The translations under genes were made by a program, and so were the position numbers. Under the pieces are notes generated by a model. The model searched no databases and had not been told where the DNA came from. It was given only the letters and a program-made list of their open reading frames with translations. Positions 41,394 through 49,462 of a stretch of 50,947 nt of DNA are shown here, piece by piece; position 1 is the stretch's first letter, and each line of letters opens with the position of its first letter. Source of the DNA: Planctomycetota bacterium (GTDB lineage Bacteria > Planctomycetota > Phycisphaerae > Sedimentisphaerales > Anaerohalosphaeraceae); NCBI GenBank assembly GCA_029552545.1, contig JAKPDO010000020.1:1-50947 (forward strand), written 5' to 3'.

Positions 41394-43985
41394 TTATAGC
41401 AAAAACAGGATGGAACGGCGGGAGACGATGTCGCTGATAAGATGGAGGGAAATGGCGAGTTTGTCGAGGCAGATAAGCCGGATTGTATCTGAATAGTCGG
41501 CCGCATCGGGGAGGAACTCCTCCAGGGCATTCGGGCAGTTCAGGAACCATTCCTCACGGAAAAGGACCTCCGGACGGGCCGGAAAGACGGCCATATAGAA
41601 AATGTCGCTTTCAACCAAGTCCTGAAAGAAATGCGTCCCGAAGGACAGGTCGGGAATCAGATTGCTTCCCTCACAGGCGATTTCGGCCAGCACGGAGACA
41701 TTGCTGATTTCCGCAAACCGCACCGGCACGCCCAGCGAAGGAGTGCTGGTGCCCCAGCGGCCGGGCCCCAGAAGCAGTACAGATGTCTTTTCGCGGTCTT
41801 CAATCGTTCGGTTGAGCCGGCCGATGATACGAGCCACCTCGTATTTTTGGTTCTGCGGACGCTCCAGATAAGGTTCCGGCACCACATAAATAATTCGATG
41901 GATGGGCAGCGAGACGCTCGGGCCCATCGTAAAGCCCTCTGTACGGAGAAGAATCTTTTCATCCGGAACCGCCGAGGGCATCCGGACGTCGGCCCGGATG
42001 CCTTTGGTCTGCAGCGGCCGACACTGAACCAGGTTGATTCGCAGCTGGCCGTCCTGCGTAAAGTTGACGGTAAACTCAATATCGACCGGATACTGATAGG
42101 CGGCCTCGAGCGTTTTCAAGAGCCGCTGCATCAGCTGGGGAAACGGCGTTTCGGCCAGCAGTTTGCGGAAGGTAACCAGATAGTAGCTTTTGGCGTCGGA
42201 GCGTCCCGTTTCCTGCAGGCGCCGCATCAGGTATTCATCCGGAGAGAGGATGAAATCGAGGGGCAAATCGAGCGGCTCCGACAAAAGCTCCTGCACATCG
42301 ATTGCCTTGAGGCGGTTTTCCTGCACATCGAGCAGGTCGATTTTGTGCTGGGAGAAGCGGCCGGCGCCGTCGCGGTCGGCATAGGGCCGCACGAGCGGGT
42401 CGTCCAGAGCGATCGTCTGCGGGTAGTCATCCTCCACACGGTCCACGGCGCGGGTGCCCAGTCCGAAGACCAGCCGCAGCATCCCGGCCTTCGGGTCCAG
42501 AGAGGCATTCCAGACGAAGGTGTTGTACGAAACGCCCACTCCCGCCATAGCGGGGAAATAGTAATGCCGATGATAAGCACCGGAGACCCGCTGAACCAGC
42601 AGGGCCATCTGTTCATCGTGTCCGGCCAGACCCCGCTGGAGCCGATAGGTGAGGGCGTTTTCGTTCATCGTACTGGCAAAAATGCGGCGGACGGCCTCTT
42701 CGAAGCGGGCCAGACGCTCATCGGGCTCGCCCTGATTGACCAGGAAAATGCTTTCGTATTTGCCGGCGAAGGCGTTGCCGAAAGAATCCTCCAGCAGACT
42801 GCTGGAGCGGACGATAATGGGCGACTGGCCGAAGTATTCCATCATTTCCTGAAACTGCCGGCGGATGGGTTCGGGGAATTTGCCGTGCAGCATTTTGTCC
42901 TTCAGTTCGGCGGCGGCGCGGAAGTACCCCTCAGGCGTTTTCTGCTCCATAAAGAGTTTCCACCAGCCGTTTTCGACGATGTAGGTATAGAAAACGTCGG
43001 AACCGATGTAGAAGGAGTCATGCGGTTCGAGCCGTTCCTGCCAGTTCTCCGACGGGTCGTTCTGAAGGATGCGTCGGGCGATGAGCATGCCGGCGGTCTT
43101 GCCGCCGACGTAGCCGCTGCCGATCAGCCGGCTTTTGACGGCCAGCAGGTCTTCCAGCGTCAGATAGCGTCCGGCCAGCTGTCCGATGCGTTTTTCGCGT
43201 CCAACCATCACGCGGCAGATTTGCTCCACCATTCGCCGGACCTCCGGAGCATCCGGCGATTGGCCCCGCAGTTCCTGGGCTTCGAGGAAAAGCCGGTCCC
43301 AATAGTCCAGGATGCGTTCGGTGCGCTGCAGGCCCTGTTCAGACAGATGCGAAAACAGCCGCGCGGCGTCCAGACTGCTGCTGAGAGGAATGAACTTTGT
43401 TCCCTGCCGAATGTGAGGCAGGTACATCGTGGGCGAATAGCGGCGCCAGACCTTCAGCGGGTGAATATAATCCTGACCCTGCAGATGATAAACATCCAGA
43501 AGCAGCTGGGTGGTTTCGCGGATGCGGGCGATGGTATGGAAAGAATGGTGGTTGCGGAGGATGCCGAAATAGGCCAGCGTGTCCAGCTCAAACAGGTACG
43601 GACAGGTGACCATAAAGAAGTTGCCGATCATCAGGTCGGTAGCCCAGGCGCTGAGCAGGTCCGACAGACAGTCGAAGACGTAGCAGGCCAGCCGGCCGGC
43701 TTCGGAGATAATCTGATGAATGCGGCTGGAGAAACTCTCAAATCCGCCTTCGGCATCCAGTTGGATAATTTGAATGCCGGGATGCTCCGACAGAAGCGGT
43801 TCATGATCAGCAAAACGGATATACAGGACACGGTATCCGTCGGCCAGGGCCTTTTCGACAAAGGCGGCGGCATAGCGGCGGTAGTCCTCGATGCGGTCCA
43901 CCTGCCAGACGACGTTGTCGCCCCAGCGAAGACCGCAGAGGATTTCATCCAGACCGGCCAAACCGGTGCTGATGGAGGCAGCCAT
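41394..43985 (-). CDS. PEP/pyruvate-binding protein fused to a KaiC/RecA-like domain without P-loop
   Basis: The 863-residue protein starts STGLAGLDEILCGLRWGDNV, the opening of KaiC/RecA-like ATPases. Where the P-loop GxxGxGKT should be it reads VVWQVDRIEDYRRYAAAF, so that site is lost. From about 320 it has a pyruvate phosphate dikinase N-terminal (PEP/pyruvate-binding) domain: GSGYVGGKTAGMLIARRIL, PIIVRSSSLLEDSFGNAFAG, KYESIFLVN, and VDIEFTV...INLVQCRPL. The swivelling phospho-His domain and the PEP barrel are absent. The ATG at 43985 has AGGAG at good spacing, so an upstream in-frame extension to 44108 is not used. Possible roles are nucleotide-dependent phosphotransfer or regulation; the partner is unknown. 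Confidence 0.78.
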   Translation of the reverse strand: MAASISTGLAGLDEILCGLRWGDNVVWQVDRIEDYRRYAAAFVEKALADGYRVLYIRFADHEPLLSEHPGIQIIQLDAEGGFESFSSRIHQIISEAGRLACYVFDCLSDLLSAWATDLMIGNFFMVTCPYLFELDTLAYFGILRNHHSFHTIARIRETTQLLLDVYHLQGQDYIHPLKVWRRYSPTMYLPHIRQGTKFIPLSSSLDAARLFSHLSEQGLQRTERILDYWDRLFLEAQELRGQSPDAPEVRRMVEQICRVMVGREKRIGQLAGRYLTLEDLLAVKSRLIGSGYVGGKTAGMLIARRILQNDPSENWQERLEPHDSFYIGSDVFYTYIVENGWWKLFMEQKTPEGYFRAAAELKDKMLHGKFPEPIRRQFQEMMEYFGQSPIIVRSSSLLEDSFGNAFAGKYESIFLVNQGEPDERLARFEEAVRRIFASTMNENALTYRLQRGLAGHDEQMALLVQRVSGAYHRHYYFPAMAGVGVSYNTFVWNASLDPKAGMLRLVFGLGTRAVDRVEDDYPQTIALDDPLVRPYADRDGAGRFSQHKIDLLDVQENRLKAIDVQELLSEPLDLPLDFILSPDEYLMRRLQETGRSDAKSYYLVTFRKLLAETPFPQLMQRLLKTLEAAYQYPVDIEFTVNFTQDGQLRINLVQCRPLQTKGIRADVRMPSAVPDEKILLRTEGFTMGPSVSLPIHRIIYVVPEPYLERPQNQKYEVARIIGRLNRTIEDREKTSVLLLGPGRWGTSTPSLGVPVRFAEISNVSVLAEIACEGSNLIPDLSFGTHFFQDLVESDIFYMAVFPARPEVLFREEWFLNCPNALEEFLPDAADYSDTIRLICLDKLAISLHLISDIVSRRSILFLL

Positions 43986-44049
43986 CGGATTCTCCTGAAA
44001 GGCCGTTATCTTTTCGGCAGGAACGATTATACCCGAAGGACAGAAAACA

Positions 44050-44074
44050 CGAAATCCGAATCTCGAAATCCGAA
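44050..44074. repeat. CGAAATCCGAA twice, 3 bases apart
   Basis: CGAAATCCGAA at 44050-44060 and 44064-44074 in the gap between two leftward genes. It looks like a decayed short tandem repeat with no coding role. Confidence 0.7.
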
Positions 44075-44114
44075 GCGGTATCTGCAAGCCGGCTTTTTTG
44101 AAAAACAAAGCGGA

Positions 44115-45200
44115 TTATTCAAGCCAGGAGGCGGCCAGCATGGCCAAATCCGCCAAATCGACGACGCAGTCGCCGGTGATGTCGGCCGGCAAAGGGCAGG
44201 GAACGATGGAAAAGGCCGCATCGCTCGCATCGGAAACGGCCCGATTGCCCGCATTGACGACCCGCACGAGGGCCCGGTCGGACGAAACCAGCGGCACCAG
44301 CCAGTCATAGCGACCGCTGCAGCCCTGATTGGGCGGATAGACCGGCTGCCAGGTCAGCCCGCCGTTCAGTGAAAATTCAATCAGCACATCTTCGACGGTC
44401 CCCGTCCAGGTCCAGAGCACCGGAACAACCGAGCCGGCGCGAATCGTTTGGGGGCCGTTTGGAGAAAACAGCGTCAGTGAAGAAGCCGGCACCGTCAGAG
44501 TTCGGAGAGCCCCGAAATTCTGCCGTCCCCACTGGTTAGGGGCTCCGAAGGTGCTCATATCGCTGCCGCCGTCATAATCGGGTGAGTTGGCTGCAATCGA
44601 AGCGGACGGGTCGGCCTCCAGGCGGAAGACCTCGTCGCTGCCGATGCCTGCGGCGGGGCTGACTCCCTCTCCGGCCGGGCCGAAAACGACTGTGCCGGCG
44701 GCATTGCGGATTCGCAACTGCCAGTTGGAACTGCTGACGGGAAAGCCCGACGGTTCGATATAAACCCCATCGGCTCCGTCAGCGGCCTGCACGTGAATCC
44801 ACCAGTCCCCCGCCGCCGGATTGTATCCGGCATCTGTAGGAAGGTCTTCACCGACGGTGATAATCGTGCCGGCACGCAGATCGGACCAGAGAGGATGATT
44901 GGTCAGGTCGAGGGTCTCATCGAGCACCCCGTTTTCATAGATATCCAGCTTCCAGCCGCGCAGGTCGAGATGGTCCTGAATAACAACCAGCTCGAACCAG
45001 TCGCCGCCGTTGCCGGGCACACGCCCCCAGAATGTATCGCAGGCATACCCGCCGCCCGCATCGGCGGCCGCATTGCCCCCGCCCAGATAAGAGTCGGAAG
45101 CAACGGCATTGTACTCATTCAAAATCACCGGAGCTGAAACAGCACAGAATGTAGCCACCATGAAAAGAAAAAAATAAACCGCTGATTGAAAACCTTTCAT
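44115..45200 (-). CDS. exported lamin-tail-like protein with dockerin-like C terminus
   Basis: The 361-residue protein has a signal peptide (about 1-22, FFLFMVATFCAVSA). A lamin-tail-domain-like segment follows: VILNEYNAV at the start, GDWFELVV, LDLRGWKLDIYENG, WQLRIRNAAGTVVFGPAGEG. A second beta domain (LTLFSPNGPQTIRAGSVVPV, VLIEFSLNGGLTWQPVYPP) comes next, and the end DITGDCVVDLADLAMLAASW is a single dockerin-like half repeat. Lamin-tail domains outside eukaryotes are found in secreted proteins and often sit with hydrolases. No enzyme motif is seen, so a binding or surface role is likely. It has its own strong promoter. A T-rich stretch follows the stop. Confidence 0.78.
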   Translation of the reverse strand: MKGFQSAVYFFLFMVATFCAVSAPVILNEYNAVASDSYLGGGNAAADAGGGYACDTFWGRVPGNGGDWFELVVIQDHLDLRGWKLDIYENGVLDETLDLTNHPLWSDLRAGTIITVGEDLPTDAGYNPAAGDWWIHVQAADGADGVYIEPSGFPVSSSNWQLRIRNAAGTVVFGPAGEGVSPAAGIGSDEVFRLEADPSASIAANSPDYDGGSDMSTFGAPNQWGRQNFGALRTLTVPASSLTLFSPNGPQTIRAGSVVPVLWTWTGTVEDVLIEFSLNGGLTWQPVYPPNQGCSGRYDWLVPLVSSDRALVRVVNAGNRAVSDASDAAFSIVPCPLPADITGDCVVDLADLAMLAASWLE

Positions 45201-45269
45201 CGGAGTTTCCTCTCAAAACGCCTCATCGCCGACAAACCCCCATTTCGGATATTGCCTGTCATCGATGCT

Positions 45270-45298
45270 ACTATACAAAAACAGAGACGCTTTTTCAA
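45270..45298 (-). promoter_or_regulatory. promoter of the lamin-tail-like gene
   Basis: Read leftward, TTGAAA (45298-45293), 17 bases, TATAGT (45275-45270). The expected start near 45263 leaves a leader of about 60 bases. Confidence 0.65.
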
Positions 45299-45334
45299 GA
45301 AAAAAACCCGCTTTACAGGCCGATGAAAAACGCT

Positions 45335-46651
45335 TTATCTTTGCGGTGATGACAAAAGCTGCCGGATTTCCTTATTGATTCGCAGGGAGCACCAGGGTTT
45401 TCCGCACATCGTGCAGTAGTCGTCCTGCGTGGCCTCCTGACGGATGCGGCTGTGAGCGCAGGCCTCCTCGTACATCGCCCATGCGGTTTTGGGGTCAAGG
45501 GCGTTGTCCAGATGCTCCTTCCAGTTGAGGGCGGCGCGGGCTTCGCTGAGCCGGCGGTCACGCTCGACGGCGGCGGGCAGCCCGCGTGCTACATCGGCGG
45601 CGTGCGCGGCGATTTTGGCGGCAACGACACCCTGCCGAACGTCGTTGACATCCGGCAGCCCCAGATGCTCCCGCGGCGTCACGTAGCACAAAAACGAAGC
45701 GCCGTAGTAGGCCGCCGCTGTGCCGCCGATGGCGCTGGTGATGTGGTCATAGCCGGGGGCGCTGTCGGTTACCAGCGGGCCGAGCACATAGAACGGAGCC
45801 CCTTTGCAGAGCTGCTGCTGGAGCTCCATATTGTACTGAATCTGGTTGAAGGGGACATGGCCGGGGCCTTCAACCATCACCTGACAGCCCTGGTCCCAGG
45901 CCCGCTGGGTCAGCTCGCCCAGCGTCCGCAGCTCGGCAATCTGGGCGGCATCGGTGGCATCGGCTCCGCAGCCCGGACGAAGGCCGTCGCCCAGCGAAAA
46001 ACAGACGTCATATTCCCGCATGATTGCACACAGTTCGTCGAACAGTTCATAGAGCGGGTTTTGGCGGTTGTGATAGAGCATCCATTTGGCCAGCAGGGCT
46101 CCGCCGCGGCTGACAATGCCGCACACCCGCGAGCCCAGCAGTTCGAGGTGTTCGCGGAGGATGCCAGCGTGGATGGTGAAGAAATCGACGCCCTGGGCGG
46201 CCTGCTTTTCGATGATTTTCAGGATGGTGTCGGGTGTGATGTCCTCCACATCGCGGCCGACGATGACTTCATAGATAGGCACAGTTCCGAACGGCACGGG
46301 GCATTCGGCCAGAAGGCGCGTGCGGATTTCATCCAGGTCGCCGCCGGTGCTCAAATCCATAACCGCATCAGCGCCGGCCTCGAGGGCGGTTTTTAATTTC
46401 TCAATTTCCTGCTGCAAATCGGAGCGGACGCTGCTGCATCCGATGTTGGCGTTGATTTTGGTGCTGACGGCCCGACCGATGCCGGCGGGAATGAGATTGC
46501 GCGACAGGTGTACCCGGTTGGCCGGAATCACCAGCCGGCCGGCGGCGGTTTCTTCCCGAACAATCTCCGGACGCAATCCCTCTTTTTGTGCGACAATTTT
46601 CATCGCCTCTGTAATCCGTCCCGCCCGCGCTTCCTGTAATTGTGTGGCCAT
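45335..46651 (-). CDS. thiC: phosphomethylpyrimidine synthase ThiC
   Basis: The 438-residue protein is ThiC of the shorter bacterial/archaeal type. It has NANIGCSSVRSD, GADAVMDLSTGGDLDEIR, FTIHAGI, VSRGGALLAKWM, MVEGPGHVPFNQI, and the C-terminal iron-sulfur motif YCTMCGKPWCS (CxxCxxxxC). The radical-SAM enzyme rearranges aminoimidazole ribotide to the thiamine pyrimidine in the cytosol. The ATG at 46651 has GGAG 7 bases upstream and fits the family start (MATQLQEARAG), so it is chosen over the frame's earlier start. It is controlled by the TPP riboswitch in its leader. No other thi gene is adjacent. Confidence 0.98.
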   Translation of the reverse strand: MATQLQEARAGRITEAMKIVAQKEGLRPEIVREETAAGRLVIPANRVHLSRNLIPAGIGRAVSTKINANIGCSSVRSDLQQEIEKLKTALEAGADAVMDLSTGGDLDEIRTRLLAECPVPFGTVPIYEVIVGRDVEDITPDTILKIIEKQAAQGVDFFTIHAGILREHLELLGSRVCGIVSRGGALLAKWMLYHNRQNPLYELFDELCAIMREYDVCFSLGDGLRPGCGADATDAAQIAELRTLGELTQRAWDQGCQVMVEGPGHVPFNQIQYNMELQQQLCKGAPFYVLGPLVTDSAPGYDHITSAIGGTAAAYYGASFLCYVTPREHLGLPDVNDVRQGVVAAKIAAHAADVARGLPAAVERDRRLSEARAALNWKEHLDNALDPKTAWAMYEEACAHSRIRQEATQDDYCTMCGKPWCSLRINKEIRQLLSSPQR

Positions 46652-46711
46652 ATTTGCTCCGATTTTTGATTCTTCTCCGCGGGAAACGAACACAGAAGGG
46701 AACTTCTGAAA

Positions 46712-46819
46712 GGCCGCTTCCCTACGCAGGTCTCCGCCATCAGCGGTTTGCCTGATCAGGTTCGAAGGGTTTTTCTCAGGTCATTTCTTTTTTTTATGAC
46801 CACCCCCAGCGAACCGAAG
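46712..46819 (-). promoter_or_regulatory. TPP riboswitch (thi box) in the thiC leader
   Basis: Read leftward, the core parts occur in order: GCTGGGGGTG, then GACCTGAGAAAAACCCTTCG, GAACCTGATC, and GCGTAGGGAAGC. These are the conserved segments of the thiamine pyrophosphate aptamer. A variable stem (GGTCAT/ATGACC around an A-rich loop) sits in the P3 position. It lies between the promoter at 46849 and the thiC start, so thiamine pyrophosphate should lower thiC expression. A small stem CAGAAG-TTCC-CTTCTG follows the aptamer, but no long T run, so control of translation is more likely than termination. Confidence 0.95.
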
Positions 46820-46820
46820 T

Positions 46821-46849
46821 ATTATACGAATAAAGAGAAGAAAGGTCAA
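46821..46849 (-). promoter_or_regulatory. thiC promoter
   Basis: Read leftward, TTGACC (46849-46844), 17 bases, TATAAT (46826-46821). The predicted start near 46814 is at the first base-paired segment of the riboswitch. Confidence 0.8.
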
Positions 46850-46870
46850 AAAAAGATTTTCAGATTCCTA

Positions 46871-46898
46871 TTGTCAACCGGAAAGGTCGTGATACAAT
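46871..46898 (+). promoter_or_regulatory. promoter of the SYLF lipoprotein gene
   Basis: TTGTCA (46871-46876), 16 bases, TACAAT (46893-46898), divergent from the thiC promoter. GGAG precedes the ATG at 46953. Confidence 0.6.
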
Positions 46899-46952
46899 TT
46901 TGAAGCGTTCGGGTATGTTTTTCCGAATGAAAGACAAGAAAGGAGCCCGAAG

Positions 46953-47507
46953 ATGACCATTCAGCGATGCATCTGTTTGTTGACGGCGATTGTGCTGGCA
47001 GGATGTTCGGCCAGCCCTCCGCAGGCAGGCCAGCGGGAAATGCTTCTGGCGGACGTGCAGGAGGCAATTGCCGACTTCAAACGGGCTGACCCGACCCTGC
47101 GGAGTTATTTCGAGCGTTCCGCCGGCTATGCCGTCCTGCCGAAGGTGGCCAAAGGGGCCTTTCTGCTCGGCGGGGCCTACGGACGCGGGATGGTGTTTGA
47201 AAAAGGCGGCCGCTTTCTCGGCTACTGCGATATGAAGCAGGCAACGCTGGGCTTTTCGTTCGGGGGAGAATACTTCCGCGAAGTCATCTTCTTCCGCTAT
47301 CCGCAGGATTTGCGGATTTTTACGGAGGGCAATTTTACCCTGTCGGCCCAGGCGACGGCGACGGCGGTTTCGGTCGGTGCGGCGGCCAAAGCCGATTATC
47401 AGGACGGGATGGCGGTCTTTGTGCTGGCGGATACGGGGCTGATGGTGGATGTGTCCATCGGCGGTCAGCGGTTTGAATTTGAATCGGCCCCGCGTCTGAT
47501 GAATTAG
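46953..47507 (+). CDS. SYLF-domain (Ysc84-type) lipoprotein
   Basis: The 184-residue protein has a lipoprotein signal with lipobox LAGC (Cys18), so it is anchored to a membrane after export. A SYLF domain follows: ERSAGYAVLPKVAKGAFLLG, GGAYGRGMVFEKG, ATLGFSFGGEYFREVIFF, ending AAKADYQDGMAVFVLADTG. The SYLF (DUF500) fold binds lipids in eukaryotic relatives such as Ysc84. Bacterial members are exported proteins of unclear role, possibly in the envelope. It is a single gene with its own promoter, convergent with hpt, whose stop lies 9 bases away. No partner is suggested by the context. Confidence 0.88.
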   Translation: MTIQRCICLLTAIVLAGCSASPPQAGQREMLLADVQEAIADFKRADPTLRSYFERSAGYAVLPKVAKGAFLLGGAYGRGMVFEKGGRFLGYCDMKQATLGFSFGGEYFREVIFFRYPQDLRIFTEGNFTLSAQATATAVSVGAAAKADYQDGMAVFVLADTGLMVDVSIGGQRFEFESAPRLMN

Positions 47508-47516
47508 CCGCCGGTT

Positions 47517-48062
47517 TTACTGCGCCAGTGCGGCAACGAAAGGCAGGTCACGGAAGCGGCCCTGATAATCCAGCCCGTACCCAATCACAAAACAATCTTC
47601 AATAGCCAGACCCAGAAAATCGATTGCCGCCGGTTTGCAATGCCGGATTTTCTTTTCGAGAAGGACACAGGTTTTGACATCGGCGGGCCCGCAGGTATTC
47701 AGCCACTCCTGAACAGCCGCCAGGGTTAGCCCCGTATCGTAAATGTCATCAATCAAAAGAACCTTTCGGCCGCAAATCTTGCCGGCCAGGCCGAGATGCC
47801 CCTGCAGCCGGACGGTTCCGCTGGATTGCGTGGTGCCGCGATAACTGGAGGCGCTCAGATATTCGACCTGCACAGGGAAGCGCACTTGTCTGAGTAAATC
47901 CGAAGCAAAGATTCGAGCCCCCTCAAGAATCACCAGAGCCAGAACCTTGTCGGTGTCCGCATAGGCGGCATTCAACTCGGAGGCCAGACGCTCAACGGTT
48001 TGGGCCAGCTGTTCGGCGGAGATGAGGATGCGCTCGTACGGTTTGGACTCGTCGGCGGTCAC
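47517..48062 (-). CDS. hpt: hypoxanthine phosphoribosyltransferase
   Basis: The 181-residue protein shows the type I phosphoribosyltransferase pattern. ILEGARIFASDLLRQV is the first loop, VEYLSASSYRGTTQSSG the flexible flap with the SY dipeptide, and VLLIDDIYDTGLTL the PRPP-binding loop. AIDFLGLAIEDCFVIGYGLD near the end is the hypoxanthine/guanine-binding part. It salvages hypoxanthine or guanine with PRPP to give IMP or GMP in the cytosol. Its ATG overlaps the stop of the upstream aminopeptidase gene (ATGA), so the two are coupled. Length is usual. Confidence 0.93.
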   Translation of the reverse strand: MTADESKPYERILISAEQLAQTVERLASELNAAYADTDKVLALVILEGARIFASDLLRQVRFPVQVEYLSASSYRGTTQSSGTVRLQGHLGLAGKICGRKVLLIDDIYDTGLTLAAVQEWLNTCGPADVKTCVLLEKKIRHCKPAAIDFLGLAIEDCFVIGYGLDYQGRFRDLPFVAALAQ

Positions 48063-49174
48063 GGTCGGCCTTTCAAAATCTGCAGCGAGCCGCGGCTGTA
48101 TCCGGTTCGGCGGTCCGTGGTGAGAACCTCTGCGCCGGTCTCGGTAATCAGCACATCATCCTCCAGACGAATGCCGAAACGTCCGGGCAGGTAAATGCCG
48201 GGTTCGATGGTAATGACCTGTCCGGCTTTGAGGCGGGTTTTCTTGTCCAGCGGGGTCAGATACGGCATTTCGTGCACCTCCAGTCCCAGTCCGTGGCCGG
48301 TGCCGTGACCGTACACAGGGAAGCCGGACCGCTGAATCACTTCCCGGGCGGCGGCATCCGCCTCCACCGCCGGGACGCCGTCGCGAAGTTTGGCGATGGC
48401 GGCCTGCTGGGCGGCATACACGGTCTCCCAGGCCCGCCGGTACTCGCCGGAAACCTTGTTCCAGCCGAAACTGCGGGTGATATCGCAGGTGTAGCCGTCA
48501 AGACTGACGCCGAAGTCAATCAGGATGGTATCGTGTGCACGGAGTTTGCGTCCGGAGGGCTGGTGGTGGTTGCGGGAGCCGTTGGGACCGAAGGCGATGA
48601 TGGTGTCAAAACCGGGGCGGGCGCCGCGCATGCGCATCTGGTATTCGAGATGCGCCGTCAGCTGCTGTTCGGTCATTCCCGTCCGCAGCGATTTAAGGGC
48701 TGCATCGAGGCACTTCCAGGCGATTTGTGCGGCCCTGCGGATGGTTTGGATTTCGGCGGGCATTTTTATCAGGCGAATCTGCTCGACGGCGCTGTCGGCA
48801 CAGACAACGGCGGTCCCGAGCGGATGAAGCGCCTTGCGGATGCGCATCAGGGTTCCGACGGGGATGGTTTTTTCCACGGCCAGACGGCGGATTTTGCCGT
48901 GCCGTTTGACCTCCTCGGCCAGGGCGTCGGTGATGGTTTTTTTCCGCTCGACGATTCGGCAGCCCAGACATTCCCCTATCGCCTGTTCCGTATAGCGGCT
49001 GTCGGTCAGCAGAATCGAGGCCTTCTCTGTGACCAAAACCCAGCTGTCGTGGCCGGAAAAATTGGTGATATATCGGACGTTCTCGACCTTGGTCAGGACC
49101 AATGCGTCCAGGTCCTTCTCCCGCAGAAATCCGCGCAGCTGTTTGAGACGGCGTTGAATCAGTTTTTTGTCCAT
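48059..49174 (-). CDS. M24B metallopeptidase, Xaa-Pro aminopeptidase-like
   Basis: The 371-residue cytosolic enzyme has a creatinase-like N-terminal domain (VLTKVENVRYITNFSGHDSW, LLTDSRYTEQA) and a pita-bread catalytic domain. All five metal ligands are in view: Asp in LIDFGVSLDGY, Asp in YTCDITRSFG, His in GHGTGHGLGLEVHE, Glu in ITIEPGIYLPG and Glu in GIRLEDDVLI. It would remove N-terminal residues before proline. The ATG at 49174 is chosen because the preceding 30 codons of the frame are leader-like and contain the promoter. It is coupled to hpt downstream. Confidence 0.93.
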   Translation of the reverse strand: MDKKLIQRRLKQLRGFLREKDLDALVLTKVENVRYITNFSGHDSWVLVTEKASILLTDSRYTEQAIGECLGCRIVERKKTITDALAEEVKRHGKIRRLAVEKTIPVGTLMRIRKALHPLGTAVVCADSAVEQIRLIKMPAEIQTIRRAAQIAWKCLDAALKSLRTGMTEQQLTAHLEYQMRMRGARPGFDTIIAFGPNGSRNHHQPSGRKLRAHDTILIDFGVSLDGYTCDITRSFGWNKVSGEYRRAWETVYAAQQAAIAKLRDGVPAVEADAAAREVIQRSGFPVYGHGTGHGLGLEVHEMPYLTPLDKKTRLKAGQVITIEPGIYLPGRFGIRLEDDVLITETGAEVLTTDRRTGYSRGSLQILKGRP

Positions 49175-49215
49175 AGCATAATTTCCAGGGTGAAAAATAG
49201 GGTTAAACCGGCAGT

Positions 49216-49244
49216 AAAATACCGGTTTCGGCCGGAAATGGCAA
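49216..49244 (-). promoter_or_regulatory. promoter of the aminopeptidase-hpt unit
   Basis: Read leftward, TTGCCA (49244-49239), 17 bases, TATTTT (49221-49216), with a start about 35 bases before the ATG at 49174. Confidence 0.5.
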
Positions 49245-49376
49245 AAAGATTTTTTCACCGTCATCGCAGGCGTTTATTTCGTATATTTTCTATGTAGAGA
49301 GATATGCGGTTCCCCAAGTCGGGGTTTTGAGAAGCAATCTCCTCTCCTGTCTTTTCCATGGCATGGACGCTCCGTC

Positions 49377-49418
49377 GGGGCGGCAGTCCGTCGGCCGGGC
49401 CGCCGCCCCGGTTTTTTT
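49377..49418 (+). terminator. rightward intrinsic terminator without an upstream gene
   Basis: GGGGCGGC (49377-49384) pairs with GCCGCCCC (49402-49409), followed by GG and seven T (49412-49418). The T run serves only rightward transcripts, yet the nearest rightward gene ends at 47507. The region 49265-49376 has further small pairings (GAGAT/ATCTC around CCCC-AAGTC-GGGG). Confidence 0.65.
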
Positions 49419-49462
49419 CATCATCCCCCTTTTTTATCGGCCCTCGGAAAGACAGATACACC

